DNA of 64,000 nucleotides, taken from contig NZ_JAJEJR010000001.1 in the NCBI RefSeq assembly GCF_021390595.1, forward strand, positions 2,542,001-2,606,000, in the 5' to 3' direction. Each line of letters begins with the position of its first letter. The stretch's first letter is position 1. This DNA comes from Paraburkholderia sp. HP33-1. Its GTDB lineage: Bacteria; Pseudomonadota; Gammaproteobacteria; Burkholderiales; Burkholderiaceae. A model generated the notes under the pieces. That model was given only the letters and a program-made list of their open reading frames with translations, did not search any database and had not been told where the DNA came from. Shown piece after piece: positions 36,239-45,516 of the stretch. Made by a program: the position numbers and the translations under genes.

Positions 36239-37483
36239 TCAGCTCGGCTTGCACACCTCGTGCAATGCGTTCAGCCGCCGTACTGGGTCCGCGACATACG
36301 GATTCGACTCGTCCCACGCGTAACCGGCGAGGACCGCGCAGATCATGCGACGGATCGTGGGTGTCTGCCCCGGGTAGTAGATGATGTCCTGGAGCTCGCC
36401 CGTGTACCAGCGTTCGACGAACGCACGGAACGTATCGATCCCCTTGCGCAGCGGCACGTCGTAATCGGCTGACCAGTCGACCATCTCGCCGTCGAGCTGC
36501 CGGTTCAGCGCGGGCGCCGCCAGATGCGCGGAGCGCAGCGCAATGGTCACGCCCGACGAAAACACCGGATCGAGAAACTCGCCCGCGTTGCCGAGCAGCG
36601 CGTAGCCCGGCCCATGCAGACTCGCGACGTTCGCCGCGTAACCGCCGATCTGCCGCACCGGCATCAGGAACGACTCCTGCCCGATCAGCCGGTTCAGCGT
36701 CGGCTCCTGCTGGATCAGTGCACGCAGCGTCGCCTCGCGCTGCGCCTCCGGCGCGTCGAGAAAGCTCGCTTCGGCGACACACCCCACCGACGAACGGCCG
36801 CCCGCGAGCGGAATCATCCAGAACCACACGTCGCGACGCTCGGGATGGGTCGCGATGCAGATCTTGTTGCGATCGATGTCGTCGAGCGCGAGGCCGTCGC
36901 GCACGTGCGTGAAGAGCGCGGCGCGCGTCGGCATGCGAGTCGGCGCTTCCAGGTTCAGCAGGCGCGGCAGCACGCGCCCGAAGCCGCTCGCATCGAGCAC
37001 GAAGCGCGCTTCGACCTGATACGCGTGCCCCGCTTCATCGGCGACGTCGAGCACCGGCGCCGCGCCCGTCTGCACCGCGTTGACCGTGTGACCGAACCGC
37101 ACGTCGGCGCCCTGCCCGGCCGCGCAGCGAATCAGCACGTCGTCGAACAGCGCACGCTCGACCTGGTACGTGGTGCCCCAGCCGGGCGAATGCTTGTCGC
37201 GGAAGTCGAACGACGAGCGCTGGTCGCGATACACGAAATACGCGCCGTTCTTGTACTGGAAACCCGCCTCGACGACGGCCTGCAACATGCCGGCCTCTTC
37301 GAGGTAGGCCATGCTTTGCGGCAGCAGGCTCTCGCCGATCGAGAAACGCGGAAAGTGCTGACGCTCCAGCACCAGTACCGAGTGGCCCGCCCGGCGCAAC
37401 AGCGCGGCGGCCACCGCGCCGGCCGGACCCGCGCCGATGATCGCGACGTCGGCCACGGTCCGCTTTGAAGAATCGCTATTCAA
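36239..37483 (-). CDS. FAD-dependent halogenase-like oxidoreductase at the end of the APE cluster
   Basis: The 414-residue flavoprotein (from TTG 37483) has the FAD motif IIGAGPAGAVAA (15-26) and GESLLPQSMAYL (50-61). It also has a Lys78 in YKNGAYF and WFWMIP at 220-225. The last fits the WxWxIP signature that separates flavin halogenases from monooxygenases, and Lys78 falls where halogenases have their catalytic Lys. Related genes occur in xanthomonadin/aryl polyene clusters and are annotated as tryptophan-halogenase-like. TTG is preferred because GGAGC lies 6 nt upstream; a GTG at 37537 would overlap the preceding gene. It is the last gene of the cluster. Halogenation is a prediction; simple aryl oxidation is the alternative. 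Confidence 0.8.
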   Translation of the reverse strand: MNSDSSKRTVADVAIIGAGPAGAVAAALLRRAGHSVLVLERQHFPRFSIGESLLPQSMAYLEEAGMLQAVVEAGFQYKNGAYFVYRDQRSSFDFRDKHSPGWGTTYQVERALFDDVLIRCAAGQGADVRFGHTVNAVQTGAAPVLDVADEAGHAYQVEARFVLDASGFGRVLPRLLNLEAPTRMPTRAALFTHVRDGLALDDIDRNKICIATHPERRDVWFWMIPLAGGRSSVGCVAEASFLDAPEAQREATLRALIQQEPTLNRLIGQESFLMPVRQIGGYAANVASLHGPGYALLGNAGEFLDPVFSSGVTIALRSAHLAAPALNRQLDGEMVDWSADYDVPLRKGIDTFRAFVERWYTGELQDIIYYPGQTPTIRRMICAVLAGYAWDESNPYVADPVRRLNALHEVCKPS

Positions 37484-37521
37484 TTCATTGCTCCAACGGT
37501 TTGCATGCGTTGCTGCGCCGT

Positions 37522-38760
37522 CTACCGGCCTCGCCACGCTTCGAACATCAGGCTCGCGCAGCTACCGCCGAACCCGAACGAAACTGACATCGCCGTGTCG
37601 ATGCGCGCCTCGCGCGTCACGCACACGAGCGGCATGTCCCGCAGTTGCGGCTCCGGCGTATCGACCAGCGCCGTCCCCGCGATAAAAGCGTCGCGCATCA
37701 TCAACAGCGTATAGATCGCTTCGTGCACGCCGCACGCGCCGAGCGAATGCCCGGTCATCCCCTTGGTCGACGAAAACGCGGGCACACCTTGAGCCGATCC
37801 GCCGAACACGTCGCGCAACGCGTGCAGCTCTTCGAGATCGCCAAGCGGCGTCGACGGCGCGTGGGTGTTCACGTAGTCGGGACGGCGGCCCGCCTGCTCC
37901 AGCGCACCGCGCATCGCGCGCGCGATGCCGGCCGCACTCGGCGCGACCATGCCCGCGTGATCCGTGCAATCGCCGAAGCCCGTCAGCTCCGCGTAGATGC
38001 GCGCGCCGCGCTCGAGCGCATGATCGAGCGCTTCGAGCACGAGCACACCGCCACCCGATGCGATCACGAAACCGCCGCGCTGCGTGTCGTACGGCCGTGA
38101 TGCGCTCTGCGGCGTGTCGTTGAAGCGGCGCGACAGCGCGCCCATCGCGTCGAACAACAGCGTGGTGTTGTCGTGCAGCGCTTCGCTGCCGCCCGCCAGC
38201 ACGACCTGCTGTCGGCCGGTTTGAATCAGCTGCATCGCCTGACCGATCGCGAGCGCCGACGTCGTGCAGGCCGACGACGGCGAATAGCTGACGCCTTCGA
38301 GCCCGAACATTTGCGCGACGTTCGCCGACGCGGTGCTGCTCATCGCTTGCGGCACCGTGTACGGCGGCACCTTGTCGACGCCGCGCGTTTGCGCAATCGC
38401 GAGCGCCGCGTCGTAGCTCGCCAGCGTGCCAACGCCCGAGCCGATCACGACGCCCGTGCGCGGCGATTGCAAGTCCGTGCGGGCAAGCCCCGCATCGTCG
38501 ATCGCGCATTGCGCCGCGTGGCACGCGAAGCGCGCGGTGTCGCCCATGAAGCGTTCGTGCTTGCGCTCGAATGGCGCCTCGTGCGCGACCGACGCGACGC
38601 CGGCGACCTGCGACGCAAACCCTCGCTCGCGCCACGCATCGATACGCTCGACGCGCGAGCGCCCCGCGCGCAACGCAGAGGAGACTTCGTCGAGCGTATT
38701 GCCGAGACACGACACGATCCCCATCCCGGTCACGACCACGCGTTGCAGGCTCACGCTCAT
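37522..38760 (-). CDS. Beta-ketoacyl-ACP synthase (extra KS, APE cluster)
   Basis: The 412-residue FabF-type ketosynthase has the active-site Cys165 in SPSSACTTSALAIG, and both His are present: His300 in VNTHAPSTPLGD and His338 in TKGMTGHSLGA. The usual THGTST is altered to THAPST, seen in several polyene synthases. The C-terminal VSFGFGGSCASLMFE is intact, so it should be a working condensing enzyme. Its start overlaps the preceding KS stop (ATGA, 38757-38760). It is the third complete KS of the cluster, lying between the core KS and the halogenase-like gene, and may act on a different chain length or on starter loading. Confidence 0.88.
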   Translation of the reverse strand: MSVSLQRVVVTGMGIVSCLGNTLDEVSSALRAGRSRVERIDAWRERGFASQVAGVASVAHEAPFERKHERFMGDTARFACHAAQCAIDDAGLARTDLQSPRTGVVIGSGVGTLASYDAALAIAQTRGVDKVPPYTVPQAMSSTASANVAQMFGLEGVSYSPSSACTTSALAIGQAMQLIQTGRQQVVLAGGSEALHDNTTLLFDAMGALSRRFNDTPQSASRPYDTQRGGFVIASGGGVLVLEALDHALERGARIYAELTGFGDCTDHAGMVAPSAAGIARAMRGALEQAGRRPDYVNTHAPSTPLGDLEELHALRDVFGGSAQGVPAFSSTKGMTGHSLGACGVHEAIYTLLMMRDAFIAGTALVDTPEPQLRDMPLVCVTREARIDTAMSVSFGFGGSCASLMFEAWRGR

Positions 38761-39983
38761 CGAACCCGCCGGAAAATCAGCGACGTGTTGATGCCGCCGA
38801 ACGCGAAGTTGTTGCTCATCACGTACTCGGCGTCGATCTCGCGCGCGCCGCCGACGATGTAATCGAGCGCCGCGCAGGCCGGATCGACGGTGTCGAGATT
38901 CAGCGTCGGCACGTACCAGTTGCGCTTCATCATCTCGATCGTCCACCACGCCTCGATCGCGCCGCACGCGCCGAGCGTGTGGCCGACATAACTCTTCAGC
39001 GAGCTGATCGGCATGCGCGCGCCGAAGCTCCGCGCGGTCGCATGGCTTTCGGCGATGTCACCGCGATCTGTCGACGTGCCGTGCGCGTTCACGTAGGCAA
39101 TCGCTTCGGGCGGCAATTGCGCGTCGCGCAGGGCGAGTTGCATCGCGAGCGTCATGGTGTCGGCGGTCGGTTGCGTCATGTGCGCGCCGTCCGAGTTACA
39201 GCCGAAACCGACCACCTCCGCATGAATCCGCGCACCGCGCGCCAATGCGTGCCCGTATTCTTCGAGCACCAGCGTTGCCGCGCCCTCGCCGACCACGAGG
39301 CCATCGCGCGCGGCATCGAACGGACGCGGCGTCAGATGCGGCTCGTCGTTGCGCGTGCTGGTCGCGTAGAGCGTGTCGAACACGGCGACCGCCGGGCCCG
39401 ACAACTCTTCAGCGCCACCCGCGAGCATCAGCGTCTGCTTGCCCGACTGGATCGCCTCGTACGCGTAGCCGATCGCCTGGCTACCCGACGCGCACGCGCA
39501 CGAGGTCGGGATGATGCGGCCTTTGAGATCCCAGAACAGGCTCACGTTGACCGCCGTCGTGTGCGGCATCATCTGCACGTAGCTGTTCGACGTGACGTTG
39601 CTCATCGAGCCGGTTTCAAGCATCGTGCCGAACGCACGGATGGGCTGCACCGAGCCCGACGACGAACCGTACGCGACGCCCATGCGGCCGTCGCCGATGC
39701 TCGTGTCGTCAGCGAGCCCCGCATCGGCGAGCGCGAGTTCGCTCGCGCGCACCGCATACAGCGACACCGGTCCCATCGAGCGCACCTTCTTGCGCGGGTA
39801 ATGCGCTGGGGTCGCGAACCCGGGCAACGGACACGCGAGCCGCGTATGCAACGACTCGAAGAAGTCCCACTCGGGCATGCGCCGCACCGCGTTCTCAGCG
39901 CGTTCGAGGCGCGCCTGAACCGCTTCCCAGCTGTCGCCGAACGCGCTCACGCCGCCCATGCCGGTAATGACGACGCGCTTCAT
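38757..39983 (-). CDS. Beta-ketoacyl-ACP synthase (ApeR-like)
   Basis: The 408-residue FabF-type ketosynthase has Cys164 in SCACASGSQAIGYAYEAI, His301 in VNAHGTSTDRGD and His335 in LKSYVGHTLGACG, a full catalytic triad. APE synthesis is a type II polyketide-like chain extension with full ketoreduction and dehydration but no enoyl reduction. The gene position corresponds to ApeR in clusters ordered O-P-Q-R. Its ATG shares TGATG with the stop of the ketoreductase upstream and its stop shares ATGA with the next KS, giving tight coupling on both sides. Confidence 0.9.
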   Translation of the reverse strand: MKRVVITGMGGVSAFGDSWEAVQARLERAENAVRRMPEWDFFESLHTRLACPLPGFATPAHYPRKKVRSMGPVSLYAVRASELALADAGLADDTSIGDGRMGVAYGSSSGSVQPIRAFGTMLETGSMSNVTSNSYVQMMPHTTAVNVSLFWDLKGRIIPTSCACASGSQAIGYAYEAIQSGKQTLMLAGGAEELSGPAVAVFDTLYATSTRNDEPHLTPRPFDAARDGLVVGEGAATLVLEEYGHALARGARIHAEVVGFGCNSDGAHMTQPTADTMTLAMQLALRDAQLPPEAIAYVNAHGTSTDRGDIAESHATARSFGARMPISSLKSYVGHTLGACGAIEAWWTIEMMKRNWYVPTLNLDTVDPACAALDYIVGGAREIDAEYVMSNNFAFGGINTSLIFRRVR

Positions 39984-40708
39984 CAGACCATCCCGCCGTT
40001 GACGCCGATCACCTGACGCGTCACGTACGACGCGCAATCCGACATCAGAAAGCTCACCACCGCCGCGACCTCGGCCGGCTGGCCGACGCGGTTCATCGGC
40101 ACGGTCTTCAGTGCGTGATCGATCGTCATCTGTTCGAGCATGCCGGTTTCGATCAGCCCCGGCGCGACGCAATTGACGGTGATGTTGCGCGACGCGAGCT
40201 CGACCGCGAGCGCCTTGGTCGCGCCGATGAGTCCCGCCTTCGCCGCGCTGTAGTTGACCTGGCCGCGATTGCCCACCACGCCCGACACCGATGCGATCGT
40301 GACGATGCGGCCGCCCTCACGCGCGCGCACCATCGGCATCGTCAACGGATGCACGACGTTGTAGAACGCGTCGAGGCCGGTTTCGATCACGACGTCCCAG
40401 TCTTCTTCCGTCAGCGCGGGAAAAGCGGCGTCGCGCGTGACACCTGCGCTGCAGACGATGCCGTAGTACGGACCGTGCGCGGCGACGTCCGCTTCGAGCG
40501 CCTCGCGGCACGCTGCGCGCTCACGCACGTCGAATTGCAGCACCCGCGCCGTGCCGCCCTGCGCGGCGATTCCCGTCGCGACCGCGTCGGCTTCGCTGCG
40601 TCCTGTGCGGCAATGCACGGTCACGGCAAAACCGTCGGCGGCCAACCTGTACGCAATCGCGCGGCCGATGCCCCGGCTTGCGCCGGTAACAAGAACTCGC
40701 CGGCTCAT
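39983..40708 (-). CDS. 3-ketoacyl-ACP reductase (FabG-like, ApeQ-like)
   Basis: The 241-residue short-chain dehydrogenase/reductase has TGASRGIG (cofactor glycine motif) at 8-15, a catalytic Ser in IASVSGVVG, YxxxK in VNYSAAKAG, and the FabG-type end VTRQVIGVNGGMV. It reduces the beta-keto group after each condensation using NADPH. The Shine-Dalgarno GGGAG is 9 nt upstream of ATG 40708. It overlaps the dehydratase stop in ATGA and the following KS in TGATG. Confidence 0.92.
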   Translation of the reverse strand: MSRRVLVTGASRGIGRAIAYRLAADGFAVTVHCRTGRSEADAVATGIAAQGGTARVLQFDVRERAACREALEADVAAHGPYYGIVCSAGVTRDAAFPALTEEDWDVVIETGLDAFYNVVHPLTMPMVRAREGGRIVTIASVSGVVGNRGQVNYSAAKAGLIGATKALAVELASRNITVNCVAPGLIETGMLEQMTIDHALKTVPMNRVGQPAEVAAVVSFLMSDCASYVTRQVIGVNGGMV

Positions 40709-41199
40709 GAACTGACACTCCCTTCGATGAATGACTGGAAATCGGGCGGTTGAAACACCTTGATCACGGCTTCGGCGCAACGCATGGCGCCATCGTCGAT
40801 CGTGCATTCGTAGGCGGCGTGGCCTGCGTCGCTGCGCAGCAGCTCGCTCACCTGAACGTGCAAACGCGCGCCGCTTCGGAACGCCGGCTGCAGCGCCTGA
40901 CAGCTGCGCGAGCCGAGCAGCACGCCGGGACGCGCGTGGCCGCCGCCGCGCATCGCGACGAGCGCGATGTGCGCGGCGATCGCCTGCGCCATCAGCTCGA
41001 TGCCGATCCACGCGGGCATCGCGCCGGCGGCGTCGGCGTACCAGGCGTGCGGGTCGACGTTGGCAAAGGCGCTCAACGTGGTGTCGGCGAACGCATCGAT
41101 CGCATCGATCAGCAGCATGGTGCCGCGATGCGGGATGATCGCCTCGATCGGCTGCCGCACGAGTTGCTCGACCGAGAGTAGCGGAGTCGTCATGCGCAT
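40705..41199 (-). CDS. 3-hydroxyacyl-ACP dehydratase, hotdog fold (ApeP-like)
   Basis: The 164-residue hotdog protein is related to FabZ/FabA-like dehydratases of APE clusters: IIPHRGTMLLIDAIDAF near the start carries the catalytic His, and MPAWIGIELMAQAIAAHIAL is the central helix. It would remove water from 3-hydroxyacyl-ACP to give the conjugated double bonds. The ATG at 41199 shares TGATG with the upstream KS stop; an ATG at 41193 is a second possibility. It is coupled to the reductase by ATGA. Confidence 0.88.
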   Translation of the reverse strand: MRMTTPLLSVEQLVRQPIEAIIPHRGTMLLIDAIDAFADTTLSAFANVDPHAWYADAAGAMPAWIGIELMAQAIAAHIALVAMRGGGHARPGVLLGSRSCQALQPAFRSGARLHVQVSELLRSDAGHAAYECTIDDGAMRCAEAVIKVFQPPDFQSFIEGSVSS

Positions 41200-42383
41200 C
41201 ACCGGGCGAGAATCAGACTGACATTGCTGCCGCCGAATGCGAACGAATTGCTCATCGCGTACTGCGTGCCGGTGCCGCGCGGCAGATGGCGCGCGCCGTC
41301 GACGAGGTCGAGCGCGGGCAGCGCGGGGTCGGCCTCGCCGTCCCACAGGTGCGGCGGCAGCGTCGCATCGTCGCGCGCGAGCGTGAGCCACGCGAAGCCG
41401 AGTTCAGTCGCGCCGGCCGCGCCGAGCTGATGGCCGGTCAGCGGCTTGGTGCCGCTCGCGGCGACGCCGCCGGGGAACACGCGCGCCATCAGATGCGCTT
41501 CCATTTCGTCGTTCTTCTGCGTGGCGGTCGCGTGCAGATTCACATAGCCAACCGCCGACGCCGCGATGCCTGCGTCCGCGAGCGCCTCGCGCAAAGCCAT
41601 TTCGCCGCCGACGCCGCGCGGGTCCGGCGCCGAAATATGGTGCGCGTCGCTCGATTCGCCGAGACCCGCTAGCCGCAGCGCCGCTTCGTCGCGGCTCATC
41701 AGGAACACGGCCGCACCCTCCCCGACGTTGATACCGCAGCGATTGCGGCTCATCGGATTGGTGCGTACGCGGCTGGTCGATTCGAGCGACGCGAAGCCCT
41801 GCACCGTCAATTCGCACAGCGAATCGACGCCACCGACGACGACCGCATCGCACAGGTGCAATTGCAGCAGCCGACGCGCCGACGCGAACGCCTTCGCGCT
41901 CGACGTGCAGGCGGTCGAAATCGTGAACGCCGGGCCATGCACGCCGAGCGCGGCGGCAGCGAATGGTGCGGCGGTGCCGATTTCCATCTGCCGGTAGTTG
42001 AAGCTCGTCGGCAACTCGCCCGCTTGTGCGTGATAGACGAACGCGGTTTCGGCCGCCTCGATGCCCGACGTGCTGGTACCGAGCACGACGCCGATGCGCT
42101 GTGAACCGTAGCGCTCGCGCGCGGCTTCGATCGCGGGCGCGATCTGCGCGAGCGCGGCGAGCAGCAGCCGGTTGTTGCGACAGTCGTAGCGCGCGAGATC
42201 GGCGCGCGGCGCGAGATCGAGCGGCGTCAGCACGCTGCCGACGAACGCCTCGCCGATGCCGGTATGCACGTTGCGCATCCCGGGCGAGCGCGCGGCGGCG
42301 AGCGCCGGCACGATCTCGTCGACGTCGCCGCCGAGCGCGTTGATCATGCCGAGCGCGTGCAAATAAACTGATGGCGCTTTCAT
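41199..42383 (-). CDS. Beta-ketoacyl-ACP synthase (ApeO-like)
   Basis: The 394-residue ketosynthase has Cys159 in STACTSSAKAFASARR, His284 in VNLHATATQKND and His318 in TKPLTGHQLGAAG. The N-terminus is shorter and less FabF-like than in the other two KSs. It sits directly after the exporter gene, as ApeO does in E. coli-type clusters, where it pairs with the chain-length-factor partner. The start overlaps the exporter stop (ATGA at 42380-42383). It is a complete condensing enzyme by sequence. Confidence 0.9.
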   Translation of the reverse strand: MKAPSVYLHALGMINALGGDVDEIVPALAAARSPGMRNVHTGIGEAFVGSVLTPLDLAPRADLARYDCRNNRLLLAALAQIAPAIEAARERYGSQRIGVVLGTSTSGIEAAETAFVYHAQAGELPTSFNYRQMEIGTAAPFAAAALGVHGPAFTISTACTSSAKAFASARRLLQLHLCDAVVVGGVDSLCELTVQGFASLESTSRVRTNPMSRNRCGINVGEGAAVFLMSRDEAALRLAGLGESSDAHHISAPDPRGVGGEMALREALADAGIAASAVGYVNLHATATQKNDEMEAHLMARVFPGGVAASGTKPLTGHQLGAAGATELGFAWLTLARDDATLPPHLWDGEADPALPALDLVDGARHLPRGTGTQYAMSNSFAFGGSNVSLILAR

Positions 42384-44827
42384 GCCGCCCTCCGTGATTC
42401 CGATGACTTGCCCGAGGGCATCCCGATAGGCGCGAGCAGCACCGCGACCGCGATGCCGAGCGCGAGCGTCGTGCCGAAGCTTTTCAGCGCGGGCATCGCG
42501 CTGATGCCGAGCATGCCGAACGACAACAACGCGGTGGCCGCCGACAGCAGCACGCCGGTCCACACCGCGCCAGAATTCGCCTCCGCGCGCGAACAGCCTT
42601 CACGCAGAAACACCGCATAGTTGGCGCCGACGCCGAGCACGAGCATCAGCGCGAGCCAGTTGAACAGATTGAGCGGCACGTCCGCATAGCCGAATACCGA
42701 CAGCGCGAGCCCGACCGCGAGCAGCACGGGCAAGGTCGTGGCGATACCTCCGCGCGCTCCGTAGCGCAGCATCAGCAGCACGCACACGAGCGCGAGCGCG
42801 CCGCCCAACCACCAGCCGGTATTCACGCGATACGCGCCGAACAGCTTCGACACGCTCGCGGCCTTGTCGACGAACACGACGCCGGGCAGACCGTGCGCGA
42901 GCGCGATCAGCGCGGGCTCGTTGCGCGGGGTCACGCCTTGAGGGATCACGACGGCCGCGTAGCCAGTTGCACGCGCTTCGTTCGCGCCATTTGATGCCTC
43001 CGCGCCGAGCCACAGATACCGGTACGGCTGCGACCAAGGCGCCGCGAGCCAGCGCTCGACGGTGAGCGGCGCTGCTTGCTTCGCGAAAGCGGCGAGCCAC
43101 GCATCGGCGACTTCGTCCTTGAAGCCCGCTTGCAGCAGCGTCGCGCGCAAGGCGGCGGAATCGATGAACACATGACGCGCGAGCAACGCGCGATCGTCGT
43201 TCTGACGCTGCGCGGACGGCACGAACTGCGCGACCGACTGATAGCCGCCGACGCTATCCGCGGTGCCGTTCAGCGCATCGAGCTTCGCGCCGAGCGCTTC
43301 GGCGCGTTGCAGCACCGCCTCTTGCGTCGCGCCGCGCACGACAAAAAACTGCGCGCTGTTATCGACGCCGACCGCCGCGCGCACCGCGTCTTCCTGCGCG
43401 ACCAGCGACGCGTCGCGCTGGATCAGCAGATGGATGTCGTCGTCGCTGGTCAGACGCAGCCAGCCGGGCACCGCGGCGATCACCAGCAGCGTCGCGATCA
43501 GCCACGCGCGCTGGCCGCCGAGCGCACGGTGCCAGCGCACGAGCAGCCACGCCGCGCCCGCGAACACGCGTTGCGGGCTGCGCTTCGGCGGCCGCGTGAG
43601 CAGCGCGGGCAGCAGCGACAGCACCGACGCAAACGCAGTCGTGATGCCCACCATCGCGAAACACGCGATCTGCTTCAACGCGGGGAACGGCACCCACATC
43701 AGGATCGCGTAACCGAGCAGACTCGTGGCGAGTGCAACGCCCAGCGCGGGCCGCACCATGCGCGCGCCGCGCCGCGCATCCCAGTCGCGGCCCGCGCCGA
43801 GATAGACGACGAAATACTGGATCGAATAGTCGACCGCCTCGCCAATCAGGCTCGCACCGAACACGAGCGTCAGCAGATGCAGCTTGCCGAACACCAGCAG
43901 CGTCGCCGCGAGCGCGCAGACGATGCCGAGCGCGGTCGATACGAAGCCGAGCAGCAAAAGATGCGGCGAGCGGAACACCCACATCATCAGCAGAGCGATG
44001 CCGCACAGCGACGCGATGCCGATCACATGCACCTCGCGTTCGGACGCGCTGCGCGCGGCCTCCGCGTAGAACACGGCGCCGGTCCGTGCAATCGATACGT
44101 CGGGGAACGCCTGACGCAACGTGCTTTGCGCGTCGGCTAACGCTAAGTGCACCGCGCGCTGCGTGCTCGTTTCGTAGGCGGAGCCCGGCAGCGTCGCGAC
44201 GATCAGCACGCTGGTCGTGTCACCCTGCGCGTCGTGACGATGCGACACCAGCAGGTTGTCCTCGACTTCGAGATTCGCCGTCGCGAGCGGCAGATCGCCG
44301 AGCCAGCGTTCGAGCCAACCGAACGGATCGTCGGCGAGTGGTGTGCTGAGACCGCCTTGCAGCGGACTGTAGATGCGTTGCGCGAGCAGGTCGTGCAGCG
44401 TCGTCGTGCTTGCGTTCGCGAGTGCGGTGCGATCGTCCGGCGTGAGCAGACCGAAGCGATACGGCACATACAGCGCCGCGATCTGCGACAGGTCGAACGG
44501 CGGCAACTCGGCTGTCACCGAAGCGAACGCCCCGCTCTTTTGCAACGACGCGCCCAGTTGCTTCGCCGCCGCTTTCGCGTGCGCATCGTCGTGGCTCGTG
44601 ACGAGCAGCACGGTGCGATCGCCGAGCGCGCTCGCGAGCGTGTCGACCGCTGTTTCGGCGACCGGGTCCGCTTCGGTCGCGGGCAGCAGCGCGAGCAGAT
44701 TGGTTTCGAGCGGCGACGCTCCCGCGAAGCGCCAGCCGCAATAGAGCGCCGCCAGCAGCGCAAGCACGAGCCATGCGGCGCGCACGCCCCATGCGTGTTT
44801 CGCGGATCGCTGCTGCAGCATGTCCAT
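42380..44827 (-). CDS. MMPL/RND-type lipid exporter (ApeN-like)
   Basis: The 815-residue membrane protein has two repeats, each with one N-terminal helix (first at about 15-38), a large periplasmic domain, and five helices. LLTLVFGASLIGEAVDYSIQ and LALMLVLGVGANYAVFLREG are the paired helix-4 motifs with the acidic or Asn/Tyr residues of proton relay in MMPL proteins. It probably moves the finished aryl polyene lipid out of the inner membrane together with the adjacent LolA-like protein. ATG 44827 forms TGATG with the preceding stop. The frame open upstream to 45022 lies within another gene. Confidence 0.9.
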   Translation of the reverse strand: MDMLQQRSAKHAWGVRAAWLVLALLAALYCGWRFAGASPLETNLLALLPATEADPVAETAVDTLASALGDRTVLLVTSHDDAHAKAAAKQLGASLQKSGAFASVTAELPPFDLSQIAALYVPYRFGLLTPDDRTALANASTTTLHDLLAQRIYSPLQGGLSTPLADDPFGWLERWLGDLPLATANLEVEDNLLVSHRHDAQGDTTSVLIVATLPGSAYETSTQRAVHLALADAQSTLRQAFPDVSIARTGAVFYAEAARSASEREVHVIGIASLCGIALLMMWVFRSPHLLLLGFVSTALGIVCALAATLLVFGKLHLLTLVFGASLIGEAVDYSIQYFVVYLGAGRDWDARRGARMVRPALGVALATSLLGYAILMWVPFPALKQIACFAMVGITTAFASVLSLLPALLTRPPKRSPQRVFAGAAWLLVRWHRALGGQRAWLIATLLVIAAVPGWLRLTSDDDIHLLIQRDASLVAQEDAVRAAVGVDNSAQFFVVRGATQEAVLQRAEALGAKLDALNGTADSVGGYQSVAQFVPSAQRQNDDRALLARHVFIDSAALRATLLQAGFKDEVADAWLAAFAKQAAPLTVERWLAAPWSQPYRYLWLGAEASNGANEARATGYAAVVIPQGVTPRNEPALIALAHGLPGVVFVDKAASVSKLFGAYRVNTGWWLGGALALVCVLLMLRYGARGGIATTLPVLLAVGLALSVFGYADVPLNLFNWLALMLVLGVGANYAVFLREGCSRAEANSGAVWTGVLLSAATALLSFGMLGISAMPALKSFGTTLALGIAVAVLLAPIGMPSGKSSESRRAA

Positions 44828-45516
44828 CACGGCGCTCCGAACAGGCCGCGCTCGTCCGGCGTCGGCTCGGCGACGATCGTGCTGTTCGCGAACTCGAGTT
44901 TTGTTACGTCGCCGTTCGCGAGCGTGATGCGCAGGCTTTGCAGATAATCGCCGCCGCTCATGTCGAGGCCCTTGATCGATTGCGCGAGCTGCGGCTGGTT
45001 CGGCGTGAGCCGCATGCGCCATTGCGCGGTGCTGCCTTCGGCGCTCACGTCGAACTGCGAGTAGAGCGCGGACAGGTCGCCGCCCAACATCGCGCGCATC
45101 ATCTTCGACACCTGCGCGACACCGCGGGTGCCTTGCGCGCCATGTGTGCTCACGCGATGGCCGCTTGCATCGACCTGTGCGACGCCGGCATCGGCGATCA
45201 CGTAGGTGGCCTTGTACGGCGCGTCGACCCGCCAGATCACGCCGCGCTCACGAAAGAACAGCAAGCTGCCGTTGCTGACGAGCGGCTGTTTCATCGCGGC
45301 GAGCGTCTGCGTCTGCGTGAATTGCGCGCGCACGCCTCTCGCCTGCGCGAGGTGCGCGGCGATCTGCGAGACCAGTGCAGGGTTGGCGGGCGCGGCGGCA
45401 TTCGCCGGGTTGGCTGTTGCCGCATGCGCCGGCGCCGCGGACCACGCGAGCATGCACGTCACGCCGATCGCGCCCGCTACCCGCGACACGGCTGCACGCC
45501 GGGTCATCGTCCCCAT
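44827..45516 (-). CDS. LolA-like periplasmic lipid carrier (ApeM-like)
   Basis: The 229-residue exported protein has a signal peptide (ending about AAPAHA, residue 32), then a LolA/LolB half-barrel: ARGVRAQFTQTQTLAAMKQP, LVSNGSLLFFRERGVIWRVD, and a C-terminal strand set. APE clusters carry such a protein with an MMPL exporter, so it presumably carries the pigment lipid across the periplasm. The ATG at 45516 has GGAG upstream; an ATG at 45507 overlapping the thioesterase stop (ATGA) would also keep the signal peptide. Confidence 0.87.
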   Translation of the reverse strand: MGTMTRRAAVSRVAGAIGVTCMLAWSAAPAHAATANPANAAAPANPALVSQIAAHLAQARGVRAQFTQTQTLAAMKQPLVSNGSLLFFRERGVIWRVDAPYKATYVIADAGVAQVDASGHRVSTHGAQGTRGVAQVSKMMRAMLGGDLSALYSQFDVSAEGSTAQWRMRLTPNQPQLAQSIKGLDMSGGDYLQSLRITLANGDVTKLEFANSTIVAEPTPDERGLFGAP

